A stretch of DNA of 64,000 nt from the NCBI GenBank assembly GCA_023248215.1, contig JAHFEW010000007.1:22180-86179 (forward strand), read 5' to 3'. The position numbers and the translations under genes are program-made. The notes beneath the pieces were generated by a model. It was given only the letters and a program-made list of their open reading frames with translations, was not told where the DNA came from and made no database searches. This DNA comes from Nitrospira sp. (GTDB lineage Bacteria; Nitrospirota; Nitrospiria; Nitrospirales; Nitrospiraceae). This document shows, in pieces, positions 17,600-27,447 of this stretch (positions are counted from its first letter, which is position 1; every line of letters starts with the position of its first letter).

Positions 17600-19366
17600 G
17601 TGGAAGCTCCTGTGCGAAACTCATCTCCCCAACCAGGGTCCAAGGAAGAAAGAGGACGATGGGCCGAAGGGATCCTTCCGCTGGTTCTCTTCCTCTGTTT
17701 CGTCATCGCTGGGGCCGTAGGACTCTATTCCCTCTCCTTCTTGCAGACGGTGCTGGTCGCTGAACGGGAAAGAGAACTGGCCATGAACGCCGCCGCCGTC
17801 GCGGACACCCTCGACCGCGTGCTGTTTGAACGGTTCGGCGATATCCAGGTGTTTGCAAATGACGGGGTATTTCGAGAAGGCACTTCAGATGAGAAGACCG
17901 CCAGGCTCCTGCAGTACAAGCAGCTCTACTGGTACTACTCCTGGCTGGGAGTCGCTGATACAAGCGGACAACTGATCGCGGCAACCGACTCGCTTCCCGC
18001 GCAAGGCACGCAAGGATTGAATCCCGACTCCTTTGAATTGGTGCGGCGGACGGGAACCGTTCAATTGGAAGACGCGCATTTTTCATCTGAATCACGAAGG
18101 AACCTGGCCGTCGGATTCTCAGCACCGATCTATGGGGCACGAGGAGAATTTCTCGGGGCGGTGGCCACACGGGTACCGATCGAGAATCTTCGGACGATTT
18201 TCGAGCAGGAAGGCCGGCTGCGATACGGAGAAGGTACCTACGACTGGTTGCTGCTGGATCGGGAGGGGACGGTCCTCAGCGAAAAAACCCCATCGACAAG
18301 CATGAACGGCGGTCCGGTGAAGCTGGACCTGCCTTCGCAAGCCAAAGCCACCATTGAGGGGGATCAGCCCGGTTTCGTGGAAGAAGTCCATCATCGCCGA
18401 GGACATGCGGTCGTCACGGGCCATGCGAGGACTATGGGCTATGGCGATTTTCGCGGTTTCGACTGGCGGGTCTTGTTCCGCTTGGACCACGACCAGGTCT
18501 ATGCCCCCGTCGATCGACTGGTATGGATGACGGGAGGAATCGGTTTACTGGTCATACTCCCCCTGACCGCCTACGGCATCTGGGTCTCGTGGAAACTGGG
18601 GCGTGAGCGGAACGACCTGGTCGAGGCGCGGCAAGCCTTGGAGCAGTCTGTAGCGGAACTGGGCCGTTCCAACACCGACCTGCAACAATTCGCCTACGTG
18701 GCTTCGCACGACTTGCAGGAGCCCCTCCGCATGGTGAGCAGCTACACGCAACTCTTGGCGAAGCGCTACAAGGGAAAACTCGATGCGGATGCGGATGAAT
18801 TTATCGCCTTTGCCGTCGACGGCGCCAATCGCATGCAACGGCTCATTCAGGACCTCTTAGCCTATTCACGAGTCAGCACGGGAGGCCGCCAGTTCGAGTC
18901 CACTTCGTTGGAAGCTGCTCTCAACTATGCGCTAGAGAGCCTGAGAAATGCCGTGAACGAAAGCGGCGCGGTGATCACTCATGATCCGTTACCGACCGTC
19001 CTGGGTGATGAAAAACAGCTGGCGCAGTTGTTTCAGAACCTGCTGAGCAATGCCGTCAAATTCAGAGGGGAAGAACCGCCGCGCATTCACGTCTCCGCCA
19101 AGCGAACCAACGCCGGATGGCTGTTGTCCGTTCGTGACAATGGGATCGGACTCGACTCGCAGTATGCAGATCGTATCTTTGTGATATTCCAGAGGCTTCA
19201 TACTAGACAAGAATTCCCTGGAACCGGCATCGGGCTGGCGATCTGCAAGAAGATCGTCGAACGGCACGGGGGGCGCATCTGGGTAGAATCTGAGCTTGGC
19301 AAGGGAACAACCTTTTATTTTACTGTCCTAGACCACGAACGTAGTCACGACACCGCGCGTGAGTGA
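17600..19366 (+). CDS. Membrane sensor histidine kinase (Cache-type sensor)
   Basis: 588 residues. Membrane segment 1 (about 25-47), a periplasmic Cache-like sensing region (50-305) and membrane segment 2 (310-332) are followed by the HisKA domain, with the phosphorylated His in FAYVASHDLQEPL. The HATPase has an N-box (QLFQNLLSNAVKF), G1 (DNGIGLD) and G2 (GTGIGLAICKKIVERHGG). This phytochrome/bacteriophytochrome-like HisKA subtype is commonly paired with single-domain receivers, and one lies 28 bases downstream. GTG start with a GAGG site. Confidence 0.92.
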   Translation: MEAPVRNSSPQPGSKEERGRWAEGILPLVLFLCFVIAGAVGLYSLSFLQTVLVAERERELAMNAAAVADTLDRVLFERFGDIQVFANDGVFREGTSDEKTARLLQYKQLYWYYSWLGVADTSGQLIAATDSLPAQGTQGLNPDSFELVRRTGTVQLEDAHFSSESRRNLAVGFSAPIYGARGEFLGAVATRVPIENLRTIFEQEGRLRYGEGTYDWLLLDREGTVLSEKTPSTSMNGGPVKLDLPSQAKATIEGDQPGFVEEVHHRRGHAVVTGHARTMGYGDFRGFDWRVLFRLDHDQVYAPVDRLVWMTGGIGLLVILPLTAYGIWVSWKLGRERNDLVEARQALEQSVAELGRSNTDLQQFAYVASHDLQEPLRMVSSYTQLLAKRYKGKLDADADEFIAFAVDGANRMQRLIQDLLAYSRVSTGGRQFESTSLEAALNYALESLRNAVNESGAVITHDPLPTVLGDEKQLAQLFQNLLSNAVKFRGEEPPRIHVSAKRTNAGWLLSVRDNGIGLDSQYADRIFVIFQRLHTRQEFPGTGIGLAICKKIVERHGGRIWVESELGKGTTFYFTVLDHERSHDTARE

Positions 19367-19394
19367 ATGACGACACGAAAGGAGCGATAGTTGT

Positions 19395-19847
19395 ATGGTG
19401 CCTGAACTGGTGAAACCGATCGAGATTCTCCTGGTTGAAGATAATCCAGGCGATGTTCGCCTGACGAAGGAAGCGCTGAAGGAAGCGAAGGTCATTAACA
19501 ATTTGACCGTGCTCAAAGACGGTGAGGAAGCCTTGACCTATCTGCGCCGGCAGGGTCCCTATACCAAGGCGAAGCGCCCCCATCTGATCCTACTCGACTT
19601 AAATCTCCCCCGAAAAGACGGCCGAGAAGTGCTGGCTCAAATCAAGGCCGAGGAGTCGCTAAAACGCATTCCCGTCGTCGTACTGACGACCTCGCAAGAT
19701 GAACAGGATGTGTTGAAGAGTTATAACCTTCATGCCAACTGCTATATTACGAAGCCGGTCGATCTGGATCAGTTCATCAAGGTGGTGCGATCCATCGAAG
19801 ATTTCTGGCTCGGCATCGTCGTGCTTCCAGTGAATGGGAAAGGCTGA
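19395..19847 (+). CDS. Single-domain response regulator (Rcp1-like)
   Basis: 150 residues, receiver domain only. Acidic pocket VEDN, phosphoacceptor Asp in [13 protein letters not shown], conserved Thr in VVVLTTS and Lys in YITKPVDL, so it should be active. The [12 protein letters not shown] and IEDFWL motifs are typical of the Rcp1 group partnered with phytochrome-like kinases. It has no output domain and probably works as a phosphate shuttle between the kinase before it and the kinase after it, whose start overlaps its end by 14 bases. Confidence 0.93.
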   Translation: MVPELVKPIEILLVEDNPGDVRLTKEALKEAKVINNLTVLKDGEEALTYLRRQGPYTKAKRPHLILLDLNLPRKDGREVLAQIKAEESLKRIPVVVLTTSQDEQDVLKSYNLHANCYITKPVDLDQFIKVVRSIEDFWLGIVVLPVNGKG

Positions 19848-22800
19848 CGGGGTGAACGGGGTCCCGACACATATCCTCCTGATCGAGGACAATCCGGGTG
19901 ACGCCAGAATATTGCGGGAACTCCTCGCCGAGGCAGACCCCAGCCGATTCACCCTCACCCATGTCGACCGACTTGCCAAGGGAATCACCTGTATACAGGA
20001 GGGCGGGATCGAGATCGTCTTGCTCGATTTGTCACTGCCCGACAGCCAGGGGTTTGCCACGTTGATCGCGATGCACAAGGTCGCGATGGGCATTCCCATC
20101 GTCGTGATGACCGGCATAGAAGACGAGGCCTTGGGATTGCAGCTGGTCCAACAGGGCGCACAGGATTATCTGGTGAAAGGCCAGGTGACCGGCCCTCTCC
20201 TGCAGCGCTCGTTGCGCTACGCCCTCGAACGTGCGCGGATGGCCAACGAATTACGGCAGAAGACGACCCTCCTTCAGTCCGTTCTGGACAGCATGGCCGA
20301 CGGGGTCGTCATGGCCGACGACGCCGGTGCATTCCAGCTGTGGAATCCTGCCGCCGAACGCATCGTCGGAACCGGCCCCATGACCCTGGACGTCGATCAG
20401 TGGTCGTCGCACTTCGGTCTGTTGCTACCGGACACCATCACGCCCTACCCAAGAGAAGAGCTTCCCCTCGTGAGAGCCATACGCGGCGAGTCGGTCAACG
20501 ACGTCCTGCTGTTCCTGCCAAATACTCATCGCCGCTCCGAAGTATGGTTGAGCGTGAATGCCCGCCCGCTTCGGGATGAATCGGGACACATCAGGGGTGG
20601 GGTGGCCGTCTTTCGTGACATCACGGAACGCAAACGGACAGAAGAAGCGTTGCGGGAAAGCCAAGAACGGTACCAATTGTTGGTGACGAAGGCCAACGAC
20701 ATCATCTATCGAACCGACGCCATGGGCCGGTTTACCTTTGTGAATCCCGTCGCCACGCGCATCATGAAATATTCGGAGCAGGAATTGCTCAACCGCCGGT
20801 TCGTGGACTTGATCCATCCCGATCATCAGGCGGCGGCTGAACGATTCTACGGACGGCAGTTCGTCCGGCAACGGCCAAGTACCTATTACGAATTTCCAGC
20901 CGTCGCCAAGGATGGCAGCGAAGTGTGGATCGGCCAGAACGTGCAAGTCCTCCTGGAAGACAGCAAGGTAGTCGGGTTCCAAGCGGTGGCTCGTGATATC
21001 ACCGAGCGTAAGCGGGTCCAGGTCGCGCTCGCGGCGAGTGAAGAACGGTTCCGCTCGCTGGTTTCCAACCTTCCAGGGGCGGTCTATCGCTGCGCCTGCG
21101 ATCCTGCCTGGACGATGGACTTCCTCAGCGACCCGATCAAGCACCTCTGCGGCTATCCAGCCTCGGATTTCCTCGCCAATAAGGTCAGATCCTATGCCAG
21201 CGTGATTCATCCGGATGACCTGCAGATGGTCGAGCGCGTCGTACTGGGTGCGGTGGCGCAGCGCCAGCCCTTTTCCCTCGAGTATCGGCTACTCCACAAA
21301 GACGGCGGTATCCGGTGGGTGTATGGGAAGGGCCAGGGCGTATTCGCCGCCGACGGCCAGGTCTTCTGGCTTGATGGAGCCATCTTCGACATCACAGACC
21401 GCAAGCGAGCGGAGGAGGCACTGCTGGAAAGTGAAGAGCGGTCGCGGTCGATCGTGCAATCGTCCAACGACGCGATTATTTTGATGGATACCGAGGGAAA
21501 CGTGGCGTTCTGGAACAGCGGTGCGGAAAAGACGTTCGGCTATGCCGCTGATGAGATGGTCGGCCAGTCGATGACCCGCATTATTCCCGAACGATTCCGC
21601 GAGGCCCACCAACGAGGAGTCCAACGGGTGGCTGCCGCGGGACGATTGACCGTACAAGCCAGCATGTTCGAACTGGCGGGGCTGAGAAAAGACGGCACGG
21701 AGTTTCCGTTGGAGTTCAGCCTGGCCTCCTGGACCGCCAAGTCAAGACTGTTCATCACCGGCATCATTCGCGATATCAGCGAGCGCCTACAGGCAGAATC
21801 AGCGTTACGCGAAAGTGAAGAACGGTTCAAAGCGATCATGGATAACAGTCCCTCGCTAATTTTTCTCAAAGATGCGGCAGGGCACTATCTGCAGGTGAAT
21901 CGAAAATTCGAACAGACCTTCCACCTGGCCGGCGAGGAGATTATTGGCAAAACGGACGATGAAATTTTCCCCTCGCAACAGGCTGCTGCGTTTCAGATCA
22001 ATGATCGACAGGTGTTTGGGACCGGTCTCCCGATAGAGTTTGAGGAAATAGCGGTTCACGATGATGGGCCTCACACCAGCATCGTGGTGAAATTCCCCCT
22101 GTTCACCCCCCAAGGCAACTGCTACGCCTTATGCGGCATGACCACGGATATCACCGACCGCAAACGCGCCGAAGAAACTCTCCATCGCAGTGAAGAACTG
22201 CTCCGTTCGGTCATCAACAATGCAACCGCCGTCATCTATGCCAAGCAGGCCGACGGACGCTACCTCATGGTCAATTCGCGGTTCGAACAGCTCTTTCATC
22301 TCACCTCGGAGCAGATTCGCGGAAAAACCGATCATGACATTTTCCCGAAGGACATCGCCGATGTGTTTCGGACAAACGACCGGTGGGTCCTCACGAACGG
22401 CCAGCCGTTGGAAATCGAAGAGTATGCGCCCCATGCCGACGGCCTGCATACCTATCTGTCGGTCAAAGTCCCGATCCGCGACCAGGCCGGCCACGTCTCC
22501 GCCATGTGTGGCATTTCCACCGACATCACGGAACGCAAACGAGCGGAAGAAGAGCGGCAGAAGCTCGCCAGGGAACGGTTGCTACTCCTGGACTCGACAG
22601 GGGACGGCATCTATGGAATCGATCCGGACGGTCGTTGTACCTTCATCAACAGGGCCGGCGCAAAGATGCTGGGATACGAACCCGCCGAAGTGATGGGCAA
22701 GAACATGCATCAGCTCATTCACCATTCATTTCCGGATCGTTCTCCCTATCCTCGCACGCAATGCCATATCTACGAGGTCTTGCACAGCGGGCGAGGCTGT

Positions 22801-24168
22801 CACATTGACGACGAGGTCTTCTGGCGGAAGGATGGCACGGCATTTCCAGCCGACTACTCTTCCTTTCCCGTCTTCGAACAAGACACCATCGCGGGTACGG
22901 TGGTGACCTTCATCGACATTACCACCCGCAAACGGTTGGAGGAGGAGCGGAGCCAGCGGGCCCTGCGCCTGATCAAGCAGCAATCGGCCCTCACCGGTCT
23001 CACTCGGAGCAGGTTTTTTCAGAGTTCGGAGCTCATGCAGACGTTGCAGCGCATCACGGAAATGGCAGCGAGGACGCTCGACATCGAGCGGGTCGGCATT
23101 TGGCGGTATACCGATGATCGCAGCGCGATTCGCTGCATCGATCGCTACGAGTTGATGGGCACCCGCCATGTGAATGGAATGACGATCTCGGTCGCTTCCC
23201 GACCGGCCTACTTTGAGGCGTTGAGCACATCGCAGATGATCGCGATCGACGATGTTCAGACAGACGATCGCACCGCGCAATTTTATCCCGGCTACGCCTC
23301 GAAAGACGGCATCACCTCCATGATGGACGTCCCGCTCTACTTATTCGGGAGATTGGAAGGCGTGATCTGCCACGAGCATATCGGACCCGCGCGAAAATGG
23401 ATGGAGGATGAATGGATGTTCGCCATCGCCGTGTCGAACCTGGTCGCCCTTGCCTACGAAGAAGACGAACGCAAACGTGCCGAAGTGCAGCTCCAGCATT
23501 CCCAAGAACGGCTGAGAAGCCTGACCGGGCGTCTCGAATCCGTGCGGGAGGAAGAGCAGACCAGAATCGCCCGCGAAGTGCATGACGAATTGGGGCAAGC
23601 GCTGACGGGCGTGAAATTAGAGCTGGCGTTCTTGCGCGACCAACTTTCCGACCTACGTCCGGCCGTACTCGACAGAGTCGAGTCGACCGTGAAACTCGTC
23701 GATCGAACGATGCAATCCGTGCGAAAGATCGCGACGGAATTGAGGCCGGTGGTACTGGACCAACTCGGCCTCATTCCCGCCATCGAGTGGCAGGCAGGCG
23801 AATTCCAGAACAGAACCGGCATCCAATGCACGCTGAATATCTATCTCCGGACCGTGGCGTTATCCGTGGACCGCTCCACGGGTGTGTTCCGCATTTTTCA
23901 GGAAATCCTGACCAATGTGGCCCGTCATGCGCAGGCCTCTCGTGTGGACATCAGCATGCAAGAGCATACGGGACATCTTCTGCTGCAAGTGAGCGACAAT
24001 GGTCGAGGCATCACAGAGGTTGAAGTCTCCGGTTCTCAATCCCTGGGGCTTCTCGGGATGCGCGAGCGCGCGCTGCTGCTGGGAGGAGAAACCAAAATCG
24101 AACGCAACCTCGAACAGGGGACGACGGTGAGCGTCCGCGTTCCCCTCGACCAATCACAGCCGGAGTAA
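19834..24168 (+). CDS. Receiver / seven-PAS / GAF / NarL-type sensor histidine kinase
   Basis: 1444 residues, no membrane segment, so cytoplasmic. An N-terminal receiver (about 10-130, [10 protein letters not shown] with Asp) precedes seven PAS domains starting near residues 148, 275, 400, 532, 660, 786 and 914. They are mostly joined by the linker type [13 protein letters not shown] domain (1062-1215) follows, then HisKA_3 with phosphorylated His in [12 protein letters not shown] and a HATPase (1348-1440, [23 protein letters not shown]). PAS5 and PAS6 look like recent duplicates. It may take phosphate from the Rcp1-like protein and signal to the NarL-type regulator 68 bases downstream. Start could be GTG 19852 instead. 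Confidence 0.9.
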   Translation: MGKADGVNGVPTHILLIEDNPGDARILRELLAEADPSRFTLTHVDRLAKGITCIQEGGIEIVLLDLSLPDSQGFATLIAMHKVAMGIPIVVMTGIEDEALGLQLVQQGAQDYLVKGQVTGPLLQRSLRYALERARMANELRQKTTLLQSVLDSMADGVVMADDAGAFQLWNPAAERIVGTGPMTLDVDQWSSHFGLLLPDTITPYPREELPLVRAIRGESVNDVLLFLPNTHRRSEVWLSVNARPLRDESGHIRGGVAVFRDITERKRTEEALRESQERYQLLVTKANDIIYRTDAMGRFTFVNPVATRIMKYSEQELLNRRFVDLIHPDHQAAAERFYGRQFVRQRPSTYYEFPAVAKDGSEVWIGQNVQVLLEDSKVVGFQAVARDITERKRVQVALAASEERFRSLVSNLPGAVYRCACDPAWTMDFLSDPIKHLCGYPASDFLANKVRSYASVIHPDDLQMVERVVLGAVAQRQPFSLEYRLLHKDGGIRWVYGKGQGVFAADGQVFWLDGAIFDITDRKRAEEALLESEERSRSIVQSSNDAIILMDTEGNVAFWNSGAEKTFGYAADEMVGQSMTRIIPERFREAHQRGVQRVAAAGRLTVQASMFELAGLRKDGTEFPLEFSLASWTAKSRLFITGIIRDISERLQAESALRESEERFKAIMDNSPSLIFLKDAAGHYLQVNRKFEQTFHLAGEEIIGKTDDEIFPSQQAAAFQINDRQVFGTGLPIEFEEIAVHDDGPHTSIVVKFPLFTPQGNCYALCGMTTDITDRKRAEETLHRSEELLRSVINNATAVIYAKQADGRYLMVNSRFEQLFHLTSEQIRGKTDHDIFPKDIADVFRTNDRWVLTNGQPLEIEEYAPHADGLHTYLSVKVPIRDQAGHVSAMCGISTDITERKRAEEERQKLARERLLLLDSTGDGIYGIDPDGRCTFINRAGAKMLGYEPAEVMGKNMHQLIHHSFPDRSPYPRTQCHIYEVLHSGRGCHIDDEVFWRKDGTAFPADYSSFPVFEQDTIAGTVVTFIDITTRKRLEEERSQRALRLIKQQSALTGLTRSRFFQSSELMQTLQRITEMAARTLDIERVGIWRYTDDRSAIRCIDRYELMGTRHVNGMTISVASRPAYFEALSTSQMIAIDDVQTDDRTAQFYPGYASKDGITSMMDVPLYLFGRLEGVICHEHIGPARKWMEDEWMFAIAVSNLVALAYEEDERKRAEVQLQHSQERLRSLTGRLESVREEEQTRIAREVHDELGQALTGVKLELAFLRDQLSDLRPAVLDRVESTVKLVDRTMQSVRKIATELRPVVLDQLGLIPAIEWQAGEFQNRTGIQCTLNIYLRTVALSVDRSTGVFRIFQEILTNVARHAQASRVDISMQEHTGHLLLQVSDNGRGITEVEVSGSQSLGLLGMRERALLLGGETKIERNLEQGTTVSVRVPLDQSQPE

Positions 24169-24236
24169 ACGGATCATGCCCCACCGCGTCACAGCATGGG
24201 ACACATGACAAGAATCGGCAAGGCAGGACAGAGGCC

Positions 24237-24878
24237 ATGAAAATCCTAGTCGTCGACGATCATGCGGTGGTGCGCCACGGAGTCAAACAAATCCTGATCG
24301 AACACTTCCAGTGTTCCGTCATCGGCGAGGCTCAGAATGCCGAGGAAATGATCGAACAGGTTCAAAAAAAACACTGGAGCATCGTCATCCTTGATGTGGG
24401 CATGCCCGGGAAGGGCGGACTGGACGCGCTCAAGGAGCTGAAGCAGCTACACCCGAAACTTCCCGTGCTGGTGCTGAGCGCATATCCGGAAGATCAGCTT
24501 GCGCTGCGTACATTGAAGGCCGGGGCGTCCGGCTATCTGTCGAAAGACAGCGCGCCGAATGAACTGGTGCACGCGATCCGCAAAATCATCGCCGGCGGCA
24601 AGTACGTGAGTGCAGCGGTGGCCGAGCTCCTGGCCTTGAATCTAGAGAGTGACCTAGAGAAGCCCCTTCACGAACAATTGTCCGATCGCGAGTATCAAGT
24701 GCTGTGCATGATCGCAGTGGGAAAAAGCTTGAAGGAGATCGCCGATGATTTGTGCGTGAGCATCAGCACCGTCAACACCTACCGGGCGCGTATCCTGGAA
24801 AAAATGCAGCTAAAGAACAACACCGAACTCACGCATTACGCCATCGAGAATCGCCTGGTGAACCGCCTCGTCACGTGA
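24237..24878 (+). CDS. NarL/FixJ-family response regulator
   Basis: 213 residues. Intact receiver (VVDDH, Asp in IVILDVGMPGKGG, Lys in GYLSKDSAP) and a LuxR-type helix-turn-helix at the end (LSDREYQVLCMIAVGKSLKEIAD, ISTVNTYRARILEKM). It is the natural partner of the HisKA_3 kinase encoded immediately upstream. A DNA-binding transcription factor; its targets are unknown, but the small genes that follow are candidates. Confidence 0.93.
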   Translation: MKILVVDDHAVVRHGVKQILIEHFQCSVIGEAQNAEEMIEQVQKKHWSIVILDVGMPGKGGLDALKELKQLHPKLPVLVLSAYPEDQLALRTLKAGASGYLSKDSAPNELVHAIRKIIAGGKYVSAAVAELLALNLESDLEKPLHEQLSDREYQVLCMIAVGKSLKEIADDLCVSISTVNTYRARILEKMQLKNNTELTHYAIENRLVNRLVT

Positions 24879-25133
24879 CCCCATCCTGTCATTCCTTCCT
24901 GTCGCACCTTCGTAGCATAAACGTCGACACAACAACTCAGCAAAACGGCGACGTATAAATTGCGTAAAGGGCGATGCTCTTCATGGTCTTGCCCCGGTAC
25001 AAATAGCACCGTCGATGCAGTCGGTTTGTGGGAGCGGCCGTCCTCGACTGTTTTCAGAAGGGATGACCAAGCGGCAGTATCCGTACTGTGCATCCCTGAG
25101 ACCAAGACCATCCGGGAACACGTGGGGGATCGT

Positions 25134-25418
25134 ATGACCGAGAACTACGAAATCGGGGTGCTCATAACGCAAGAGCTGGAGCAGCATGGTCCCTGCACGT
25201 TGGAAGCCCTCGCTCACAACCTTCCAACCTGTGGCTGGAATCAGGTGTTTATGGCGGTTGACGCACTGTCGCGGGACGGCGCGATTACCCTCCAACCTCA
25301 GGCTCGTTTCCAATACCTGGTGTCTCTGGCGCCTACTCATAAACATGCCTTGCATTTCGATTCCATCAGGAGGGTAGCGGGAGCCCTGCAGGAAGGTCGT
25401 GGTTCATACGAGAGATAA
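25134..25418 (+). CDS. Small protein, possible winged-helix fold
   Basis: 94 residues from ATG 25134, preceded by GGGGGA. The frame extends upstream to 24960 without a better start. No family is recognised with certainty. The order helix (EIGVLITQELEQ), helix (TLEALAHNL), helix (QVFMAVDALSRDG) and a strand pair (AITLQPQARFQYLVSL) resembles a small winged-helix domain. It lies between a NarL regulator and a pseudo-receiver gene, 13 bases before the latter, suggesting co-expression. Confidence 0.6.
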   Translation: MTENYEIGVLITQELEQHGPCTLEALAHNLPTCGWNQVFMAVDALSRDGAITLQPQARFQYLVSLAPTHKHALHFDSIRRVAGALQEGRGSYER

Positions 25419-25431
25419 GGGAGGGCGACAC

Positions 25432-25851
25432 ATGAACACCACTATGAACAGAGTCAAGCAGACCGGAAGAACGCGCGTGATGATTGTCGATCCTGAGTGG
25501 CAGTTTGGACTCGAACTTGCCGATTGTCTCGCAACCAGCGGATACCAGGCAATCCTCGTTCGAAGTCTTGAGTCGATGATCGACGATCTCGGCGAGTTGC
25601 AGCCAGGTGCGATCTTGCTCCGCGCTGATTCGTACGGCGACAAGCTCGGGGGCCATGGGGCCGAAACATTAGAAACCGTCAAGGCCCTCTGTCCGCAGGC
25701 ACCGGTGCTGATGCTGACCAAGCCGGGTCATGACACCATGCCTGCTGTCTCGCAGCGCACAGTCGAAGCTCCCCCACCCATTATCCCACCGACTCGGGTA
25801 GTGGAGCTGCTTCAAACAAAGCTCGGCATCCCTTGCGCGCGCGTGCTCTAA
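25432..25851 (+). CDS. Degenerate receiver-like protein (pseudo-receiver)
   Basis: 139 residues from ATG 25432, with a GGGAGGG site. The fold pattern of a receiver is visible (VMIVDPEW, AILLRADS, PVLMLTKPG). The phosphoacceptor position is Arg instead of Asp, only one acidic pocket residue remains, and the C-terminal third is Pro-rich and divergent. It probably cannot be phosphorylated and may act as a constitutive or binding-only domain. Part of a run of small genes after the NarL regulator. Confidence 0.65.
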   Translation: MNTTMNRVKQTGRTRVMIVDPEWQFGLELADCLATSGYQAILVRSLESMIDDLGELQPGAILLRADSYGDKLGGHGAETLETVKALCPQAPVLMLTKPGHDTMPAVSQRTVEAPPPIIPPTRVVELLQTKLGIPCARVL

Positions 25852-25906
25852 CGTGGCGCGCTCATCTTAAAGCACACAAGCAGTCAACTCCAAGGAGACG
25901 TCACAC

Positions 25907-26218
25907 ATGGCACGACAGCGGGCAAAAACGACCCTGGACACCAATGGACGACAGGGGCGATCCCTCGCCCCGACACATGTACCGACGCAAGACAACAAGG
26001 ATCGTCAGACCTTGTTGCACAAGAACGGCAGCTGCACGGCGATCGATGACACCCGGATGCGTATCGAGAAGCTGGCCTATGAGCTGTACCAGCGACGCGG
26101 ATGCCAGGACGGCCATGATCGGGAAGATTGGCTGGAGGCCGAACGGGTGGCGCTCAAGCAAACGACGGGTGCGGACACGAGCAGCTTCGACCGCCTCACG
26201 ACCTCCTCTCTGGCATAA
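25907..26218 (+). CDS. DUF2934 family protein
   Basis: 103 residues. The C-terminal half carries the DUF2934 pattern RIEKLAYELYQRRG, then DREDWLEAERVAL, a short helical motif common in stress-related and small Nitrospira and proteobacterial proteins. The N-terminal half is basic and probably disordered. The function of the family is unknown. CAAGGAG precedes ATG 25907. Lies in the small-gene run 25134-26670. Confidence 0.75.
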   Translation: MARQRAKTTLDTNGRQGRSLAPTHVPTQDNKDRQTLLHKNGSCTAIDDTRMRIEKLAYELYQRRGCQDGHDREDWLEAERVALKQTTGADTSSFDRLTTSSLA

Positions 26219-26262
26219 CGTGTGAGAAGACGGCAAACGGAAGACCATTCACGGACAACCTC

Positions 26263-26670
26263 ATGACGCTCTGCCCGACAACCCACTGCGGCCAACTGAT
26301 GAAACCCGACTCCCGTGCCGGTTATGACGCACAGACTGGTCTCGAGTGTCTGCGTTGTTGCCGCTGCGGGCATCGTGGCATGAAGGCGCAACATGGACTG
26401 CAGCTTCTGTTTACCGGGCAGCGTGAATATGTCTTCAGTTATGGTCCCTCCCTCTCCTATCTCAAGGTGGTGCTCTCGGCGGTCGCGCTGAATCGGTTCA
26501 GAGGACAAGGCCTCTCACCGACCCAACTGGCGGCCTCCGTCGCCGAATGGGCGCTCCTCATGGGACAGGCTTGCGGCACTGTGCGGCCCTCAGGCGACCT
26601 GGTCCTTTCACGTTGTTATGAGTATTGTGAACGGCAGGCGCCGAAAGGCGCCGGTGTCTCATCACTGTAG
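26263..26670 (+). CDS. Small Cys-rich (zinc-ribbon-like) protein
   Basis: 135 residues from ATG 26263; the open frame upstream overlaps the DUF2934 gene and is not needed. N-terminal cysteines (CPTTHCG, then LECLRCCRCGHRGM) look like a metal-binding ribbon. The rest is helical with further Cys (GQACG, SRCYEYCERQ). No known family. The nearest upstream feature is the DUF2934 stop 45 bases away, so it is probably part of the same transcript. Confidence 0.55.
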   Translation: MTLCPTTHCGQLMKPDSRAGYDAQTGLECLRCCRCGHRGMKAQHGLQLLFTGQREYVFSYGPSLSYLKVVLSAVALNRFRGQGLSPTQLAASVAEWALLMGQACGTVRPSGDLVLSRCYEYCERQAPKGAGVSSL

Positions 26671-26695
26671 GCCTGTGGCCCTGACGGACTGATCT

Positions 26696-27391
26696 ATGAG
26701 CGGACTAGAACGAAGCAATACCCCGATTACAGCGGCGATCGTCAGTAAGAATCACCTCGTGCACCTTGGTCTTCAGGCCGTCGTCAAATCCCAACAGCAC
26801 ATCCGGCTCATTGGAGCAGCGACGAGCGCGGTGGAAGCGGAGGAACTCATCGCACGAGAGAAACCTCAGGTGATCATCATCGAGCTAGAGCCTGAGATCG
26901 ATATCATGGGACTGGTGCGAAAGATGAAGACATCCGTCCCGACGACAAAAATCGTGTTATTGAGCGGCATTGAAGACAAACACCGCGCCTGGGAAGCCTT
27001 GTCATCCGGGGTAGACGGCATTGTGCTGAGCATTCAGCCGCCGGCGGCCCTACTCGCGATCATCGACTACGTCTGTCATGGCCAGGCAAAGACGATACCA
27101 GATGAACTCAATGGAACAGGCCGACTGAACGGATTGGCCCTCGGCATCTCCAATGCAGGCCCCTCATCGCCGAGGAGCTCGGACGCCTTGACCAAACGCG
27201 AGCGTGAGATCATCGATTTGATTGGGCAAGGACTCTCAAACAAGGACATTGCCGACCATCTCTGCATTTGTTCCACGACCGTGCGCCATCACCTCACCAG
27301 CATATTTGACAAACTCGGCGTGACCAGTCGCCAGAAGCTTCTGATTCGAGCCCATCAGCATGGCCTCGTGGAATTCAGGACCTTTGCATAA
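26696..27391 (+). CDS. LuxR-type regulator with degenerate receiver
   Basis: 231 residues. The C-terminal LuxR helix-turn-helix is intact (LTKREREIIDLIGQGLSNKDIADHL, then TTVRHHLTSIFDKLGV). The receiver lacks the usual chemistry: the acidic pocket reads AAIVSKNH, the phosphoacceptor position is Glu (VIIIELEPE), and the conserved Lys is replaced (IVLSIQPP). So it probably acts independently of phosphorylation, with Glu possibly mimicking the phosphorylated state. It ends the signalling island. Confidence 0.88.
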   Translation: MSGLERSNTPITAAIVSKNHLVHLGLQAVVKSQQHIRLIGAATSAVEAEELIAREKPQVIIIELEPEIDIMGLVRKMKTSVPTTKIVLLSGIEDKHRAWEALSSGVDGIVLSIQPPAALLAIIDYVCHGQAKTIPDELNGTGRLNGLALGISNAGPSSPRSSDALTKREREIIDLIGQGLSNKDIADHLCICSTTVRHHLTSIFDKLGVTSRQKLLIRAHQHGLVEFRTFA

Positions 27392-27447
27392 ATTTTCACG
27401 GGTGAGGTGGGAGGGACCACTTTGAAGGCAAGGCGGCTGAGTTCCGC

